Origin: Harmothoe impar
Taxonomy: Eukaryota > Annelida > Polychaeta > Phyllodocida > Polynoidae
Assembly: GCA_947462335.1 (NCBI GenBank)
Contig: OX381721.1
Location: 10,181,910-10,245,909 of the forward strand
DNA length: 64,000 bases
Direction of reading: 5' to 3'
Shown here piece by piece: positions 13,301 through 24,800 of the stretch (positions within the stretch are counted from its first letter, which is position 1; the number at the start of each line of letters is the position of its first letter). The notes below the pieces were generated by a model. The model searched no databases. It saw only the letters and a list, made by a program, of their open reading frames with translations, and was not told where the DNA came from. The position numbers and the translations under genes are program-made.

Positions 13301-16300
13301 ATCTTCATTGATTAAATGTCATGCATAATTTTACTGAATATGAAAAAGACGTAGGGTTATCATCTAGATGCCAGTGCCACACAAAATTAATTAGTATCAC
13401 CCAGTCAATTTGCCTTGTACCTGTAGTACAACTGGTCCCTCACGCTTTCCTCTTTTTTTCCATTTGGGAGAGAATAATAGAAACTTAGCCCCTAGCGACA
13501 ACAAACGGAATTAACAGATGACAAACAGACACTCTAGCCTGCAGTCAGGTGGTGTAAATGAGGCCTGAGTACGGTGCTGTGTACAGAGATATGTACAGGG
13601 GGCGTGAAGGGACAGGGCCCGGACAGGAATCCTGTGCATCTAGTGAATGTGCTGCAGGGCAGGACGGACCAGCAGCAGCAGCTACAGAATAGTGCACTGA
13701 TAGGTGATGTATAGGCAGGGTAGTGATGAGTGGGTTAAGATGCACGTATGGACAGTTGATGAAGGGGTATATATGAGACAGAGATGATAAAATGAGAGCC
13801 AGAGACAGAGATAGATAAAGATGATGTAGGAGAGATAGGGATAGCAGGAAATTAAAAGGTAAAGAGAGATACAAAACTAGAGAGACAGAGATACAATGGG
13901 AGAGGGAGGGAGAGACAGACAGAAAGACAGAGAACGAAACAGTGACAGACAGACAGAGACAGAGGGAGAGATGCGGGAGCTAGTGGACGTAGGGAGATCT
14001 CAGTGTATAGTATGGATGCAAATCCTGCCTAACCCAAAGGAGTTACACATCTATGCATTGGAATGAGTGTCTCGTGATGTACATTGTATAACCAATACAG
14101 CCCTCGCAACCCTAAACCACCCACTGGAGTATCCATAGAGATGTCCATCCCTGACTCACCGGACAATGGCATAAGTCACACTAAGGGTACTAAGGGTACT
14201 GAGGTCATTCCCCTGGAGGACTCCTTGCCCTGGAGTCTACCTGCATGCTGACCTCTATTCAGCAGTACAATAATCAGGACATTCTGCTACTGGGTGTTAT
14301 GGTGATTTACCGGAGGGAAAACCACAAAGCCACTATTCCGCCATTCTATGGTAATACCTAGGTAGTGATAGTGACAGTCAGTTAGGCCAAAACAGGCGGA
14401 TTCCACATACATGCTTCATACCTTGCATTTTCCTGCCATACCTCTGAGGCACGAGTGATGGATCATGGTATGTGGCATGTATTGTATCTTTTAAAGAAAA
14501 TTTCAAAATACTTTAATCCAGGATTCACAAAAATGTACATTTCTATCTGACCTTGGGACACTGTAACATGCCTTGCTTTAATTCGTGAGTGCTACCTCTC
14601 AGTTGAACATTACCTCCAATCAGAGAGACATAAGGATAGTGTCCGAACCCCCATTCCTGAAGAGGAATATGGAAGAGGCACCAGTCGCAGAAATCGAGTT
14701 GAATATAACCAGCTATTAACGTAGTTGATTGAGTGTTACAATCCGTGGTGAAGGCTGTAATGACTTGGCTGGGTATGAGGAATTAATAATAAGTGTTTGT
14801 GTAGTGATCTTTATATCTTAACAGAGATATCATATTTAAGCTAAAATATGAGTACTAGTCTTGCAGGAATCAGATATTGAACTTGAGTTGTTATAACAGA
14901 AAGTGATAAACAAGCTCCAAATTGTATGCAACCCAAGAGACGAAGACCAACATGTGCCATTCAGAACAACTGATTGGAATTCCAAATATATACAATGGCA
15001 TCAGCAAAAATGGAATTATTCTCAGAAGACTATTGTACTCTCCATCAAAGGTATCCAAAATTAGTCTTTGGTCTATTTGCCACTATATTTTGCCATCCTG
15101 ATGACCAAAACCAGTATTTATAATCTTCCGCTGAGGCTGGTTGTCTCAGGATTGGTCATAGTCTGAATTCACGACTATAACCAGAAACATACAACTAAAA
15201 CTAGTCTTGATACTAACAGGTAGTAGAGTTATCGTCCTCCAGGGGAGAGGTGTAGTAGGCAGGGAGCCAGGTTCCTAGCTAGGCAGGTAGCCAGATTCCT
15301 AGTACAGGTATCTGACTCATTGATGTGGTCAGGGCGGGGTGTGGCCATGCCGTTCACTGGTCAAGTAGCCAAATATTACCCTGTCTGTAAGAAACAGAAA
15401 ACTACCATAGGTCCTTAGGCCAAGATAATGAGTACGAAAGCTGTGTTTCAGGACACACCTGCGGAAACCATGGTTACAGATGTCAGGTTCAGCTCACAAA
15501 AAACAATATTATAAAATATATGTAAAAAGCACTGGGGCCAACTTTTGCAGAATATGTGAGGATTACATTTGAAGAATACATTTAAAATTGATGATTTGCC
15601 AAGAGTTTTAATATTCATATATGTGATGAAGGAAGCTAGGGTGTGGTCAGTCTCTGGTCAACCAGCCAAAACAACATCCTGACTATACAAAAACTGGATA
15701 ACTACCATACCTTGTGGGGACATAGTGCCTATAGGCCAGTGGCATGACATTCCTAAGGGCATATAGGCTGACCTTCAAGGATCTACAACATAGTGCCTAC
15801 ACAATACAATTAAAGTCTCCATGTATACCAAATAAAGGTCATAATCAACTTTACAAATTGATTCCACCGGAGGTGATTGAATATACGAATTTTAAAACAA
15901 GGATTTAAACTTTCTGCTTGATCTCTGGACTTGTAATTTTGATTTATCCTTGTTTTTCAGTTCCTGACATAGCGGAGGCGGTACAGGAGGCGAAGGAGCG
16001 GGGGCTGCCCCAACCCCTCCTGTATGTAGCAGAATACTTTGGGGTGGACGCTGGAGGGCTCACCTGGAGTAGATCAGTCAGACTAGCAGGACACTTTGTC
16101 TTTATACTCCAGTGGTAAGTTACTGTGTTTTCGAGCAACTACTAAACTTGTTATAGAGTACTTATCATGTGTGATTGTTAAATAAGGGCAACCTACTGCA
16201 AGCTTTTGTAACCATATTTATATAGAGATTAATACAGTGCAATGAATAAGAAGGTGCTTAGATCCCATATTCTTGAATATACACGTGGCACGATCTGGGA

Positions 16301-18054
16301 AAAGGGACCTTTTTGCAGGGTGTATCAATTTCCCTTTTCCCAGAGCACTTCACATATAATTATAGCCATTTCTGTTTGGTCACTGAGGTAAAACAAGCTT
16401 GTATCAATGTTTTCTAACAGGGGGTCGTTGGCGGCGTGGATTGTGTCAAACATCGTTGTAAACTTTGTGGTGTTTCACGGGGCGGCCATCATGATGCTGG
16501 TTGGAGCGATGATGTCGGGGTCGTGCATCCTGTACGACGGGCTACAACCCGCGTCACCATTCACAATACCATTTGAAGATGCCTACATCAAGTTCACTTA
16601 CGGCTGGTGCTTCTGGACGACAGCCGTCTCAGGTAAGTCTGAGAAAAAATATAACTGCGTACCATTAAGATTGATTTCAAAGCTGATGGTAGAGAATTTT
16701 GTAGGTGTTGATTCCTCCACGAATATTGTTCAGTGGTAGCTTGTGGACACTGGAGAGATCATTGTGATATACAAGTCTCCCAGTCTATCGCAAGGCCATA
16801 TCAGCTAAGAATCATTGCCGTACAGTTATGATTTTGATAGATCACTTCGATATTTTCCAATGAAAATCTCTACGCTTTACCTGTAATATTTCAAGGATAT
16901 TGAGTATAATTGTATCACTGCTTTAGGGCTTGAATCTGTGCAACTCACAACAATTCAATGTGTTAGCAGAGCAGAGAGTAACCACTCATTGGCGGTTATA
17001 GTGAAGTTTAAAATAGACAAGGGTTTTTTGGAACCATTGCTGCTTGGAACAATATTGGATCCATTTTAGTAAACAGCAGAGCTTTCTGGCACATAAATAA
17101 AGTAGCATGTACTGGGAAAAGGAACCTTAGTGAACCCTACACTAAGGGCCTTTTTCGCAGAGCGAGTCACAATTTTATAGTGGATAAGCATCCCCCTTGG
17201 TGTCTCATTGCAGGAGGACTGACGTTGATAACTGGAAGCTCTATCTTGGTCCTGTACAAGTTGTACCCACACCGGATACAGATGATGTTCCTACTCGACA
17301 CCTCTCACCTCGTCACTTACCATGATGACGACGCAGACATAGCTCCACTAGAACTAGAACAGGTAAGTCCTAACCCATGCAGTAAGCACAAATAGACACA
17401 ATCTCCAATTAGGCCTAACTCGCGTATTAGCCACAAACCTCATTTTGACAAATCATAGACGCAACACAATAGGTGTGGAAATTGCTATTTTAGTATTATT
17501 TTATATTTATGAAAACCTTCATACAAGCCCCACCCAATATTTTGTATCATTTGAAAAGTGAGTCTGACTCGCAAAAGATTTTAAGGTTCATATTACACAG
17601 ATTTGCCTCCACTAGCAATAAGAAAAGGACTTTTCAATAGCCCCCCCCCCCTCCTCCTGTTTTCAAAATTCCGGATCCACTCTCTCTATATAATTTACAT
17701 GTTCATATAAGTCCTTATCTTACTTTTCAGACTGGCTACAAACGGAAAGTCCAACTACCCCCAGAGTCCGAGCCACCGGCCTATATAAATCCAGCATACG
17801 TCGATGACTACCACCTTCGTATGCGGCACTCCGCAGACGTGGTGGATGAAAAGGATATCCCGAAGAGGGGTGCTGTAGGTCGCAGGGTCTCTACTATCTC
17901 TATAGGTTGTTCATATGGACCTGACTCATCCCCGACAGTTCTTATCAACGGTGAATCTGTCCAGGATACACCTCCACCCGAGAAGCAGGTTTCGTTTGAG
18001 GAGGTGGAAGACCCAGATGGACTCTCTGCTGATGAGAAGGCGACTGCATTGTGA
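5617..18054 (+). CDS. DUOXA: dual oxidase maturation factor (DUOXA family), seven exons, 5' incomplete
   Basis: DUOXA proteins are multi-pass ER/plasma-membrane partners of dual oxidases, needed for DUOX exit from the ER and for H2O2 output. The joined exons run 58+135+66+154+212+149+324 nt, one open frame of 365 residues plus stop. Numbering from the first exon found: a membrane helix at about 3-25; a long extracytoplasmic loop with the family NIT glycosylation site at residues 60-62; a conserved GLPQPLLYVAE segment just before the next helix; helices at about 122-150, 152-172 and 198-225; then a charged, proline-rich cytoplasmic tail of about 130 residues. Human DUOXA proteins are 320-343 residues, so this tail is long. 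Introns are GT..AG with mostly GTAAGT donors. TM1 and the start codon are missing. The match to DUOXA order and motifs is from memory of the family. No DUOX gene was seen in the window. Confidence 0.9.
6847..6954. mobile_element. 108-bp palindromic MITE, copy 1
   Basis: The ends are inverted repeats of CCCAGTGGGCAC (the left copy reads CTCAGTGGGCAC), with TA on both sides (6845-6846 and 6955-6956). The interior is made of inverted AATGTTGAATCAAC words. A TA target and short palindromic body suggest a Tc1/mariner-type MITE. A second copy of the same length lies at 27456-27563. Confidence 0.75.
7304..7718. mobile_element. 415-bp MITE with about 32-bp TIRs and TTA target duplication
   Basis: The left end starts GGCC, an 11-base A run, then GGTGTGTTTCAGGCAAC. 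The right end is its inverse, with a T run one base longer. TTA flanks both ends (7301-7303 and 7719-7721). A long T tract lies at 7367-7395, and AGGGTCGG words recur near both ends. The 3-bp TTA duplication points to a PIF/Harbinger-type non-autonomous element; the superfamily is an inference. Confidence 0.78.
8312..8510. repeat. dispersed repeat family, copy B
   Basis: It shares its left end (GATGCACCAACGCAGC) and right end (CTAAGCCGCCCTTAAGGGTTA) with the copy at 4285-4500. It lies in a DUOXA intron. The open minus-strand frame across it is probably an accident of the repeat. Confidence 0.45.
9206..9340 (+). CDS. DUOXA: DUOXA exon b (extracellular loop, N-glycosylation site)
   Basis: The acceptor is ctcattttttcag and the donor is gaag|gtgcgt. 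The exon encodes GQDWQVAF.. through VGLKSVNITLE. The W followed later by G.L..VNITL matches the first extracellular loop of DUOXA. The exon enters and leaves with one codon base carried over. Confidence 0.9.
9341..10628 (+). other. DUOXA intron
   Basis: No coding sequence is seen. A direct duplication of AATCGGGTCTTACCAAATCAC lies at 9414-9460. A poly-C run (about 9763-9777) followed by a TCCGCCCCTG end resembles the GGATCCGCCCC-type dispersed repeat also seen near 34.1 and 46.8 kb. Confidence 0.5.
10629..10694 (+). CDS. DUOXA: DUOXA exon c (loop, YNERFSF)
   Basis: This 66-nt exon after tcttacag ends at a GTAAGT donor. It encodes DLITFHGTSHVDYNERFSFNK. The YNE.F.(W/F) element is a family landmark following the NITL segment. 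Phase 1 at both ends agrees with its neighbours. Confidence 0.87.
10695..15960 (+). other. large DUOXA intron
   Basis: This 5.3-kb intron has no exon I can support. It contains a pyrimidine-rich stretch (12330-12780) and a purine-rich AGAGACAG-type stretch (13780-13975). The frames open across those stretches are compositional artefacts. Confidence 0.6.
15961..16114 (+). CDS. DUOXA: DUOXA exon d (loop end and start of third helix)
   Basis: The acceptor is tgtttttcag and the donor GTAAGT. The exon encodes a run of acidic and alanine residues, then GLPQPLLYVAEYF and RLAGHFVFILQ. In DUOXA the GLP.P.LY.AE.F and R.AGHY motifs occupy this place. It ends with two bases of a Trp codon completed by the next exon. 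Confidence 0.93.
16421..16632 (+). CDS. DUOXA: DUOXA exon e (membrane helices)
   Basis: This 212-nt exon follows tttctaacag and ends at GTAAGT. Two hydrophobic segments are visible (AAWIVSNIVVNFVVF and GAAIMMLVGAMMSG), then a short loop and the start of the last helix (YGWCFWTTAVS). The alternation fits the DUOXA membrane core. Confidence 0.92.
17214..17362 (+). CDS. DUOXA: DUOXA exon f (last helix, start of cytoplasmic tail)
   Basis: The acceptor is tctcattgcag and the donor GTAAGT. The exon encodes GLTLITGSSILVLYKLYPHR, the last membrane helix followed by the basic YPHR stop-transfer sequence (compare QPHR in vertebrate DUOXA), then an acidic DDDADIAPLELEQ stretch. It ends in phase 0. Confidence 0.92.
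17731..18054 (+). CDS. DUOXA: DUOXA terminal exon (cytoplasmic tail, stop)
   Basis: The exon after tacttttcag is open for 107 codons to TGA at 18052-18054. The tail is rich in Pro, Asp, Glu and Ser (for example LPPESEPPAY and PPPEKQVSFEEVEDPDG) and has no recognisable domain. It is longer than the tail of the vertebrate proteins. Confidence 0.85.
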   Translation, partial: TGYKRKVQLPPESEPPAYINPAYVDDYHLRMRHSADVVDEKDIPKRGAVGRRVSTISIGCSYGPDSSPTVLINGESVQDTPPPEKQVSFEEVEDPDGLSADEKATAL

Positions 18055-18330
18055 CCTCAGAGCAGGGTAGGCGGTGGTGAGGCCATAGAGGAGTAAGAGA
18101 TGCTTGGGCTGGCCAGAGGTGCAGCGGTGCAGGCCTTTATCTATAGGCCTTGTCAAGTCTGGGCAGTTACAGTGGATGGCTGAATAGGATTGGTATATGC
18201 ATGCTTGTGTATGACAATACATTCCGAAGTCACACACATGCAATCATATGTCGATGGATGAATACGTGTCAGCTGCCACACGCCTCTGCAAACAGCTAGC
18301 CACATCTCATGTTCAGTTTTACTCCAAGCC

Positions 18331-18513
18331 ATGGCTACCACCCTAGAAGGAGCGGCCATCTTGGATAGATATAGTGACTCTTCCACACCAGGGGTGAACA
18401 ATACAACCAACAGACGACCCCCGACGATATCATTAGACATCCAAGATATTGTGAGCCACTCAAGATATCGTGAGCCACCCGAGGAATCTTTCAAAGCTAG
18501 AATAGTCAGGTGA
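18331..18513 (+). CDS. possible small ORF downstream of DUOXA stop
   Basis: This 60-codon frame starts in good context (AAGCCATGG), 277 nt after the DUOXA stop. It is rich in Arg, Ser and Pro (for example NNTTNRRPPTISLDIQDIV). A CAG acceptor-like site lies just upstream, near 18318, so it could also be an alternative last exon. I recognise no family. It may simply be 3' UTR. Confidence 0.2.
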   Translation: MATTLEGAAILDRYSDSSTPGVNNTTNRRPPTISLDIQDIVSHSRYREPPEESFKARIVR

Positions 18514-21500
18514 TACATTTGATATTATCAGCCAGATGACACCTTGCGTAGACATCCGCAGATGCATCAGATGCCTCCCAAAATGCATTGAATCAATTTT
18601 GGTGAGAGCATTGTGGCTGTGGATGAGGGTGAAACATGTGATATATACAGGAACTCAGTATGAAACTGATTTGAGTCAGACGCCGAGACGCACAGACACC
18701 AACCATTAATCAAGCCTAGCCAGGCTCAATGAGGGTTTGGTGTGCGCCTCTGAGTAAGAGTGAGTGATAAATATATATGTACTACCTGGTTGAACAGGGT
18801 TTCTTTCAAAATAAGTAGCAAGAGATTGCAACCATATGTATATATATTAGGATGACCAGTGACTTACACTTATGGAGAACACGAGCCGAGCAGATGCTAT
18901 GATGAGCAATTGGTATGGAGTCATTTTTTAGGCAATGGACAAGAGGATCAGTACCTGCAGTCCCTAAGTTTCCTTACTTTCCTGCTTAAACTTCTGCATT
19001 AACCACTTTCTACTGAAGCAGAAGGTGTGCCTCAATGAATGCCTCTTGCGGGGACAAGAGGTTAGGGAAACCATACAAGATTAACTTGAGAACTTGACAT
19101 AGGCAAGCACTGCATAGCGGTCTGAAAACAAAGGGAATCCAATTTTCAATATTTGGTGTACTTTCTTAGAGGTTTTGTCACATTATGAATGCTACTTTGC
19201 AAATACAGACAATGCTTCCTCAACTTTAAGCCAAAGAAACAATTTGTATATTAAGTATACCCTCCTTGAGTCGTGTACTGTGCGTGATGATGCCAGCCTG
19301 CTATATAACTCAACACACCAGAAGGTTATCCATATACCTCTGGGGAAACTTATATTCAAGATAGTACGTATAGAAGTTACCCTTAAAAGGGACAATCCAT
19401 ACTCTACATACAACCAAACACTTACATGTATATAAACACAAATGCAGGATGGATTATTGTTACGGTGCCAATTTGAATCATACGAACCTTTCTCTTTCAG
19501 TTGGTATGCTTGCGCAGTAACATGTATGTGTGAACTTCTATTGATCGCAAGGCATTGTCTTTATAGTTAAACATAGAACCTCAACCAAAGATGTCATGAC
19601 CCCTTGCAAACAGCTAGTGCCTTGATTAGAAACGTCTGTAAATTTAAATAATAGCACAAATGTAGTAGTATTGTTGATTAATACATTTTTAAACTTACCA
19701 GGTTCATTTAAACATTTATTTATGTATAATTATGTTTATGTTATAGGGTTAATCCTTCATTCCCATGTTATATTGCAAACCTGTTATTGTAAACCCATTA
19801 AAGTAATGTATTCTCTAGGCAATAACGCACTAAGGTGTATCATGGTAGTATTTATTAGTTTTTTCCTAGGTTATTGTATACTTAAAGTTTATTAGGATAA
19901 CAGTGCACTCTGACTTGAAGTGGCTATGTTACTCTTAAGAAGAATGTTATTGTTATATTCATCAGTGTTACACTTTTGCAAGATGAAAGATACTTTCCAC
20001 AGATTTTTCCATAGCGAAAAGAAGTGCCAAATATGTCCTCTTTAAGAAGAAGCCTCAGGTTTTAATCCGTTTTTAATAGTGTGATGACAAGGGAGAAATT
20101 ACACGGTTACCAGTTATTTGAAGTTGAAATGGCATCCGTTGTAGTGATGTAGGCCAATGTATGCACAAAACTCGCTGCACAAAATATAAACTTGCCTATC
20201 ATCATTAAAGTAACCACACGTCTGATAATATCGTTATAAGTACTCAACAGCTGTATGCAATGAAGGGAAGTATCATTACAAACAATATACACACTATGCA
20301 CAATATAAGTTAACTAACTACAGCCTCCAACCAGCATTGGTAAATTTATGTCCGCTATACGGCCATCGAATGCACAATTTACTGTTTTTTTGTGACAGTC
20401 AATGCATACGTATGTGAAACCTCTAACTATGTGGCAGAGCCCTGAGTTATGGCCACCGTCCACTGGACTCTAATCGGCCAAATTCTATAGGAAATGTATA
20501 GGCCCAATTAACCAACGTTCCCCAATGGACGATGATCATTACACCAAAGTCGATTTTAATTGGTCCAAATTTACTTTTGATGTAGGGCGATTCTATATGA
20601 TAAAAAAGAAAAATCAATCCGATAATATCAAACATATTTGATGCTATCGTTTTGCTCAAAACAATGGCTGACAATGGCCAGCGAAGTGTGCTGATTGCAA
20701 ACTCTTTATATTTTGTGAGTTAGTACATCGACATTGGGGCTTGAAACGTCTATATTCTTAACGATGAATCAGAATGCTTGCACAAAACCACAGTTATTTT
20801 TTTATGAACTCCGTTTAATCTCAATTTTCTACAAATTTCATTTAATCACATTTACCTTTGAAATAGATTTCAATGTCAAGCGCTATCCCGAAACCTTTGA
20901 CACCAGAATATGACTATGTCATTTTAAGGCAATGACTAAATTATACTGCTTTTGACTATGTGTTGTGTCTAGTTAAACCCACCATTGGGATGATGTCATA
21001 AAGTGTGACTTCATAAAGTGTGTCCTCTGCATGATAGAGGATAGCATTTTAGACCATGAAGTCTTAGTTCGCAAATTACAGTGTGTTGATGTTCTGATTG
21101 AGTAAAAATGTATTCAGCTTTTGCAATAGCATCTTTAGGTGAGGAAATTGCGAAGTAAGTACACATGGCATTCGACATCATAATGTTTGATATACTAAAG
21201 TTTCCTTAAAGTGTTGAAGTGTGCACTCTTATGCTAAAACATGTATGCTAGTTTCCATACTGTGTGCTATATTGGTGTGTGATTTCATGTAGAATGATTG
21301 AATTCTGATGGTGTAGCAACAATTATATATATTATAAACATGAAAACCAAGACAATAATCATATTGAGAATTAGGCTTTTGTCTTGCCTCGCACCATCAT
21401 TATAAATAGGTCTCTGTCTGTGTGAATGTGCATACTAATACCTACCTGCCCATTGGTAGCGTTAACCAATATCATGTGTATTTCAGGGGCTAGAAACTGC

Positions 21501-24500
21501 ATCCAAGATATTTAGTATGAACCATGTATAATATCAGTCCCCAAGGCCCTCTGCAATATTGGCCCCTGGGCCTCAGAATTAAGGGCTTCTGGATGCTAGT
21601 TTTCAGTCAGCGCTCGTTTTTGAAGAGCAGAGTAGGTCATTTTTTCGAACCAGTCTGAGCATCCCATCGGCAATGGGCAGTGTGAACAAACTGGCATATA
21701 ACATGTGTACCGAAAATGAGCGCTGAAAATAAGAGCCAAACTCCAGTTTGGGAGGGGCCTAGGGACATTTTGATCCATGGGCCTTGGATTAGAGGCTCCA
21801 CAGTTCTTGGAGGCCTGAGGCTAGGTAAATGTTATGTAGGTAAAGTCCTGTAGCCGGACGCATTGTGATCATCTATACTGCAACTATACTGCAACTCTTG
21901 TTATATCTTTAAAATCCATAATTTGTGTATATTCGTTAATGATAATGAGTTGTATTTCCCTATCTTGGCGGTAGGGATTTCAACACATGATTAGGATCAA
22001 AGGGAATCCAGTGAAGATTTTTGCACACTCCAATATATATATGTATATTATGTACTTGTGATATGTGCGTCATATATCGTTAATATTATGTTTATGACGC
22101 ATGTGGTTTGCAGAAGCCAATATGGCAAAGGTTATCCATAAAAGTCGATTTTTGTGCGAGTAATGATCATCTCTCGAAAAGTGTGTTGTTCTGCATTATG
22201 AATTAACTACGCAACATGTTTGAATGTAGCCTACATATATTCTCCTCACATCCATGCAAAGGCTTGTGCTTTGTTGTGACTAGTATCGAACTTTGTTGGG
22301 GGAAAGGACTAGCCTAAAAATCCTCCCTATGAACCTATTATGACGAGATTAGTAAGACGAATTTGGTAATAGCATGAACTGGGTGGCAAAGTGATATTTA
22401 AATGATATTATATAGTTACTTATAAAGCAGTATATTGAGGACATCCTATGATTTAAGCCATTGATCCACCAGAGGCAATAAAAAAAACTTCGGGATGGAT
22501 TGGGATTCGATTCCGTCACATCTTTAATCTGATGGTTCCTAATTGGACCCAATTTGGGAAGGGTTGATAACTTTAGAATAATATGATGATTACAGACTCT
22601 TTAGAAACGTGGATTTTTTCCATTTAGAAATGTTAAAATATTCCGATTAGGCTGGCTTGAAAAATCTTTTCTGTATATTCAAAATAGTGGTTGTGCCAAA
22701 ATTATCTTTCATTTTATTTTCCCTCTAGACATTCCTCACAATAATGCTCATAGAACCTAACTAGCATCCCCGCTAACATTATGTACAATTCAAATGAAAC
22801 AATGGAAATAAGAAAAGGGACGATGTCAGATTTCGATATGTGCCCTCCTGTGCAATACATATTTTTTGCTCTAAGCTAACCAGGAAAGCATTTGCCTTTG
22901 CATCTATTAGCATTGTACGTATGATCGTAGTATAACATATTGTGTTAATGGAAGTTCTCAATCTGTGTATATTTGTATGGTCTTGTATTATAATAGTAAA
23001 TGCTAAATGTCCTTTGTATGTAAGTCTTATGCATGGCTGTGTACATGTCTGAGCATCCTTGAATAGCGTAGAGGAAATACTACATAACTTACATGAATAC
23101 TTTACTATAGGAGAACAGGAAATAGTTGATACGCTGTTACCATGCTGGTATGAATCAGGATTGTGTTATGAAGGAGCATCTCTGCAGAAATAAAAGATTA
23201 TGTCTATTGAAGTTATAATCAATTGAGTTCTGTTCTTTTTGAATGTGGATACATGTAATCATGTACTTGTTATGACAGTGATGGTACCATAATTATATAA
23301 TTTATCGAATAATAATAATAATGGATAATTATAAGATCCTTTGGCCTATCAATATCCTACTGGGGACAGGTACAATTGCTACCGTTTCCATGCGTTAGCT
23401 TTACTTCAGTGGAATAAGACTTGCATTATATGAATATAAAAGTCCTGCAACACTAAATCTGCATGGACCTTTAGATATAAGCAAAATGACCAATTCAAAA
23501 TTCCTACTCCTAGAAGTTAGACAATCTAGTGTAACATGACGAAAATCATACTCATACCAACATTCAATCTTTTTTTATAAAGGGATATGCACTCACGGAT
23601 TGGCTTAGCAGCTGTCCAGCGAGTTTTACTCGGAAATGCTGCTGCATGGTAATTAACGAGTAGCATTTTCTATTAGAAAGTTGACCTGCCATTGATCTGG
23701 AAATAACATTATCTTAAGCAGGTCTTCCAATATATTCCACTGATTGATATGTCGACCATCATCAGGACTCAGCTTCTCTATCTTTAATTGAAGTAAATGG
23801 TAGATGGTGCATACGAGAAAACAATGACTTAATGCCAAGGCCCACAAATAATCACTCATAACTTCAGTGATAGTGACTGAAAAAGTATCTACTCCATTTG
23901 ATATGGTATGGCGTTCACCAATTTGGGGATATTTGCGCTGGTATACACAACCTTGAGCAATTCAATGAGCGTAGTATATAGAATTCTTCACCACTTGGAA
24001 TGAGGCGTTATCGCTTAGATCCTATCCCATGTGGCGAACTTACCCGTCCCGTGCAAGACCGAATATGCTAGACTACAGTGCTTTATTGTGAATATTAAAA
24101 CAAACGAAAAAGAAGAGAAGAAAAGAAAAACATAGCCTCATCCTGTATCGTTCAACATGGCTGCCATTACCTTCCGGCCGGACATCCACGCCCCCTGAGG
24201 GATTTCCCGGTGCCTGTCTGGGCATCTGTGGTCGTCATGGGAACATGTTGGTAAATCTCGACAACAACTGCTGGGAATGTCCCATGAATCTACTTAAGCA
24301 CTTTTGCATGCTTTCTGGTGTTGAAGTCCTAGGCTCAAGACTTGCTTTTATCTGAACTCAAGGGAGCATCTCATGGTATTGTTCCAGTCTTAGTCACAAC
24401 TGTGAGAGCCTGGGTCACACCCATCAAAAGGAAATCATCACACCCAGGAAGGTGTGGTGATTTCACTCCAGTCCGCCCATGGACATTGTGTTATGTTCCT

Positions 24501-24736
24501 CTCTACAATAGTTCTGTAAAATAGCAAATTGGGAATATGTGTAAGAAGCAACAGATGGCCCATAGCCTCCTCATGGCAAAGATACTTCTGGCCGGGTTGT
24601 ATATCCGATAAATCATGTCAAATGAAGTACGGCCCCTGTAACGTCCAGTACTTGTTTGACTACACTCTAGTCTTGTAATACAGTTTGACCACCCCTCTCA
24701 CAACCCACCTTACATCGTGATATGTGTCCTACCCTG

Positions 24737-24740
<4 letters not shown>

Positions 24741-24797
<57 letters not shown>
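24741..24797. repeat. (AT)n microsatellite
   Basis: Uninterrupted AT dinucleotides, about 28 units. Confidence 0.97.
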
Positions 24798-24800
<3 letters not shown>

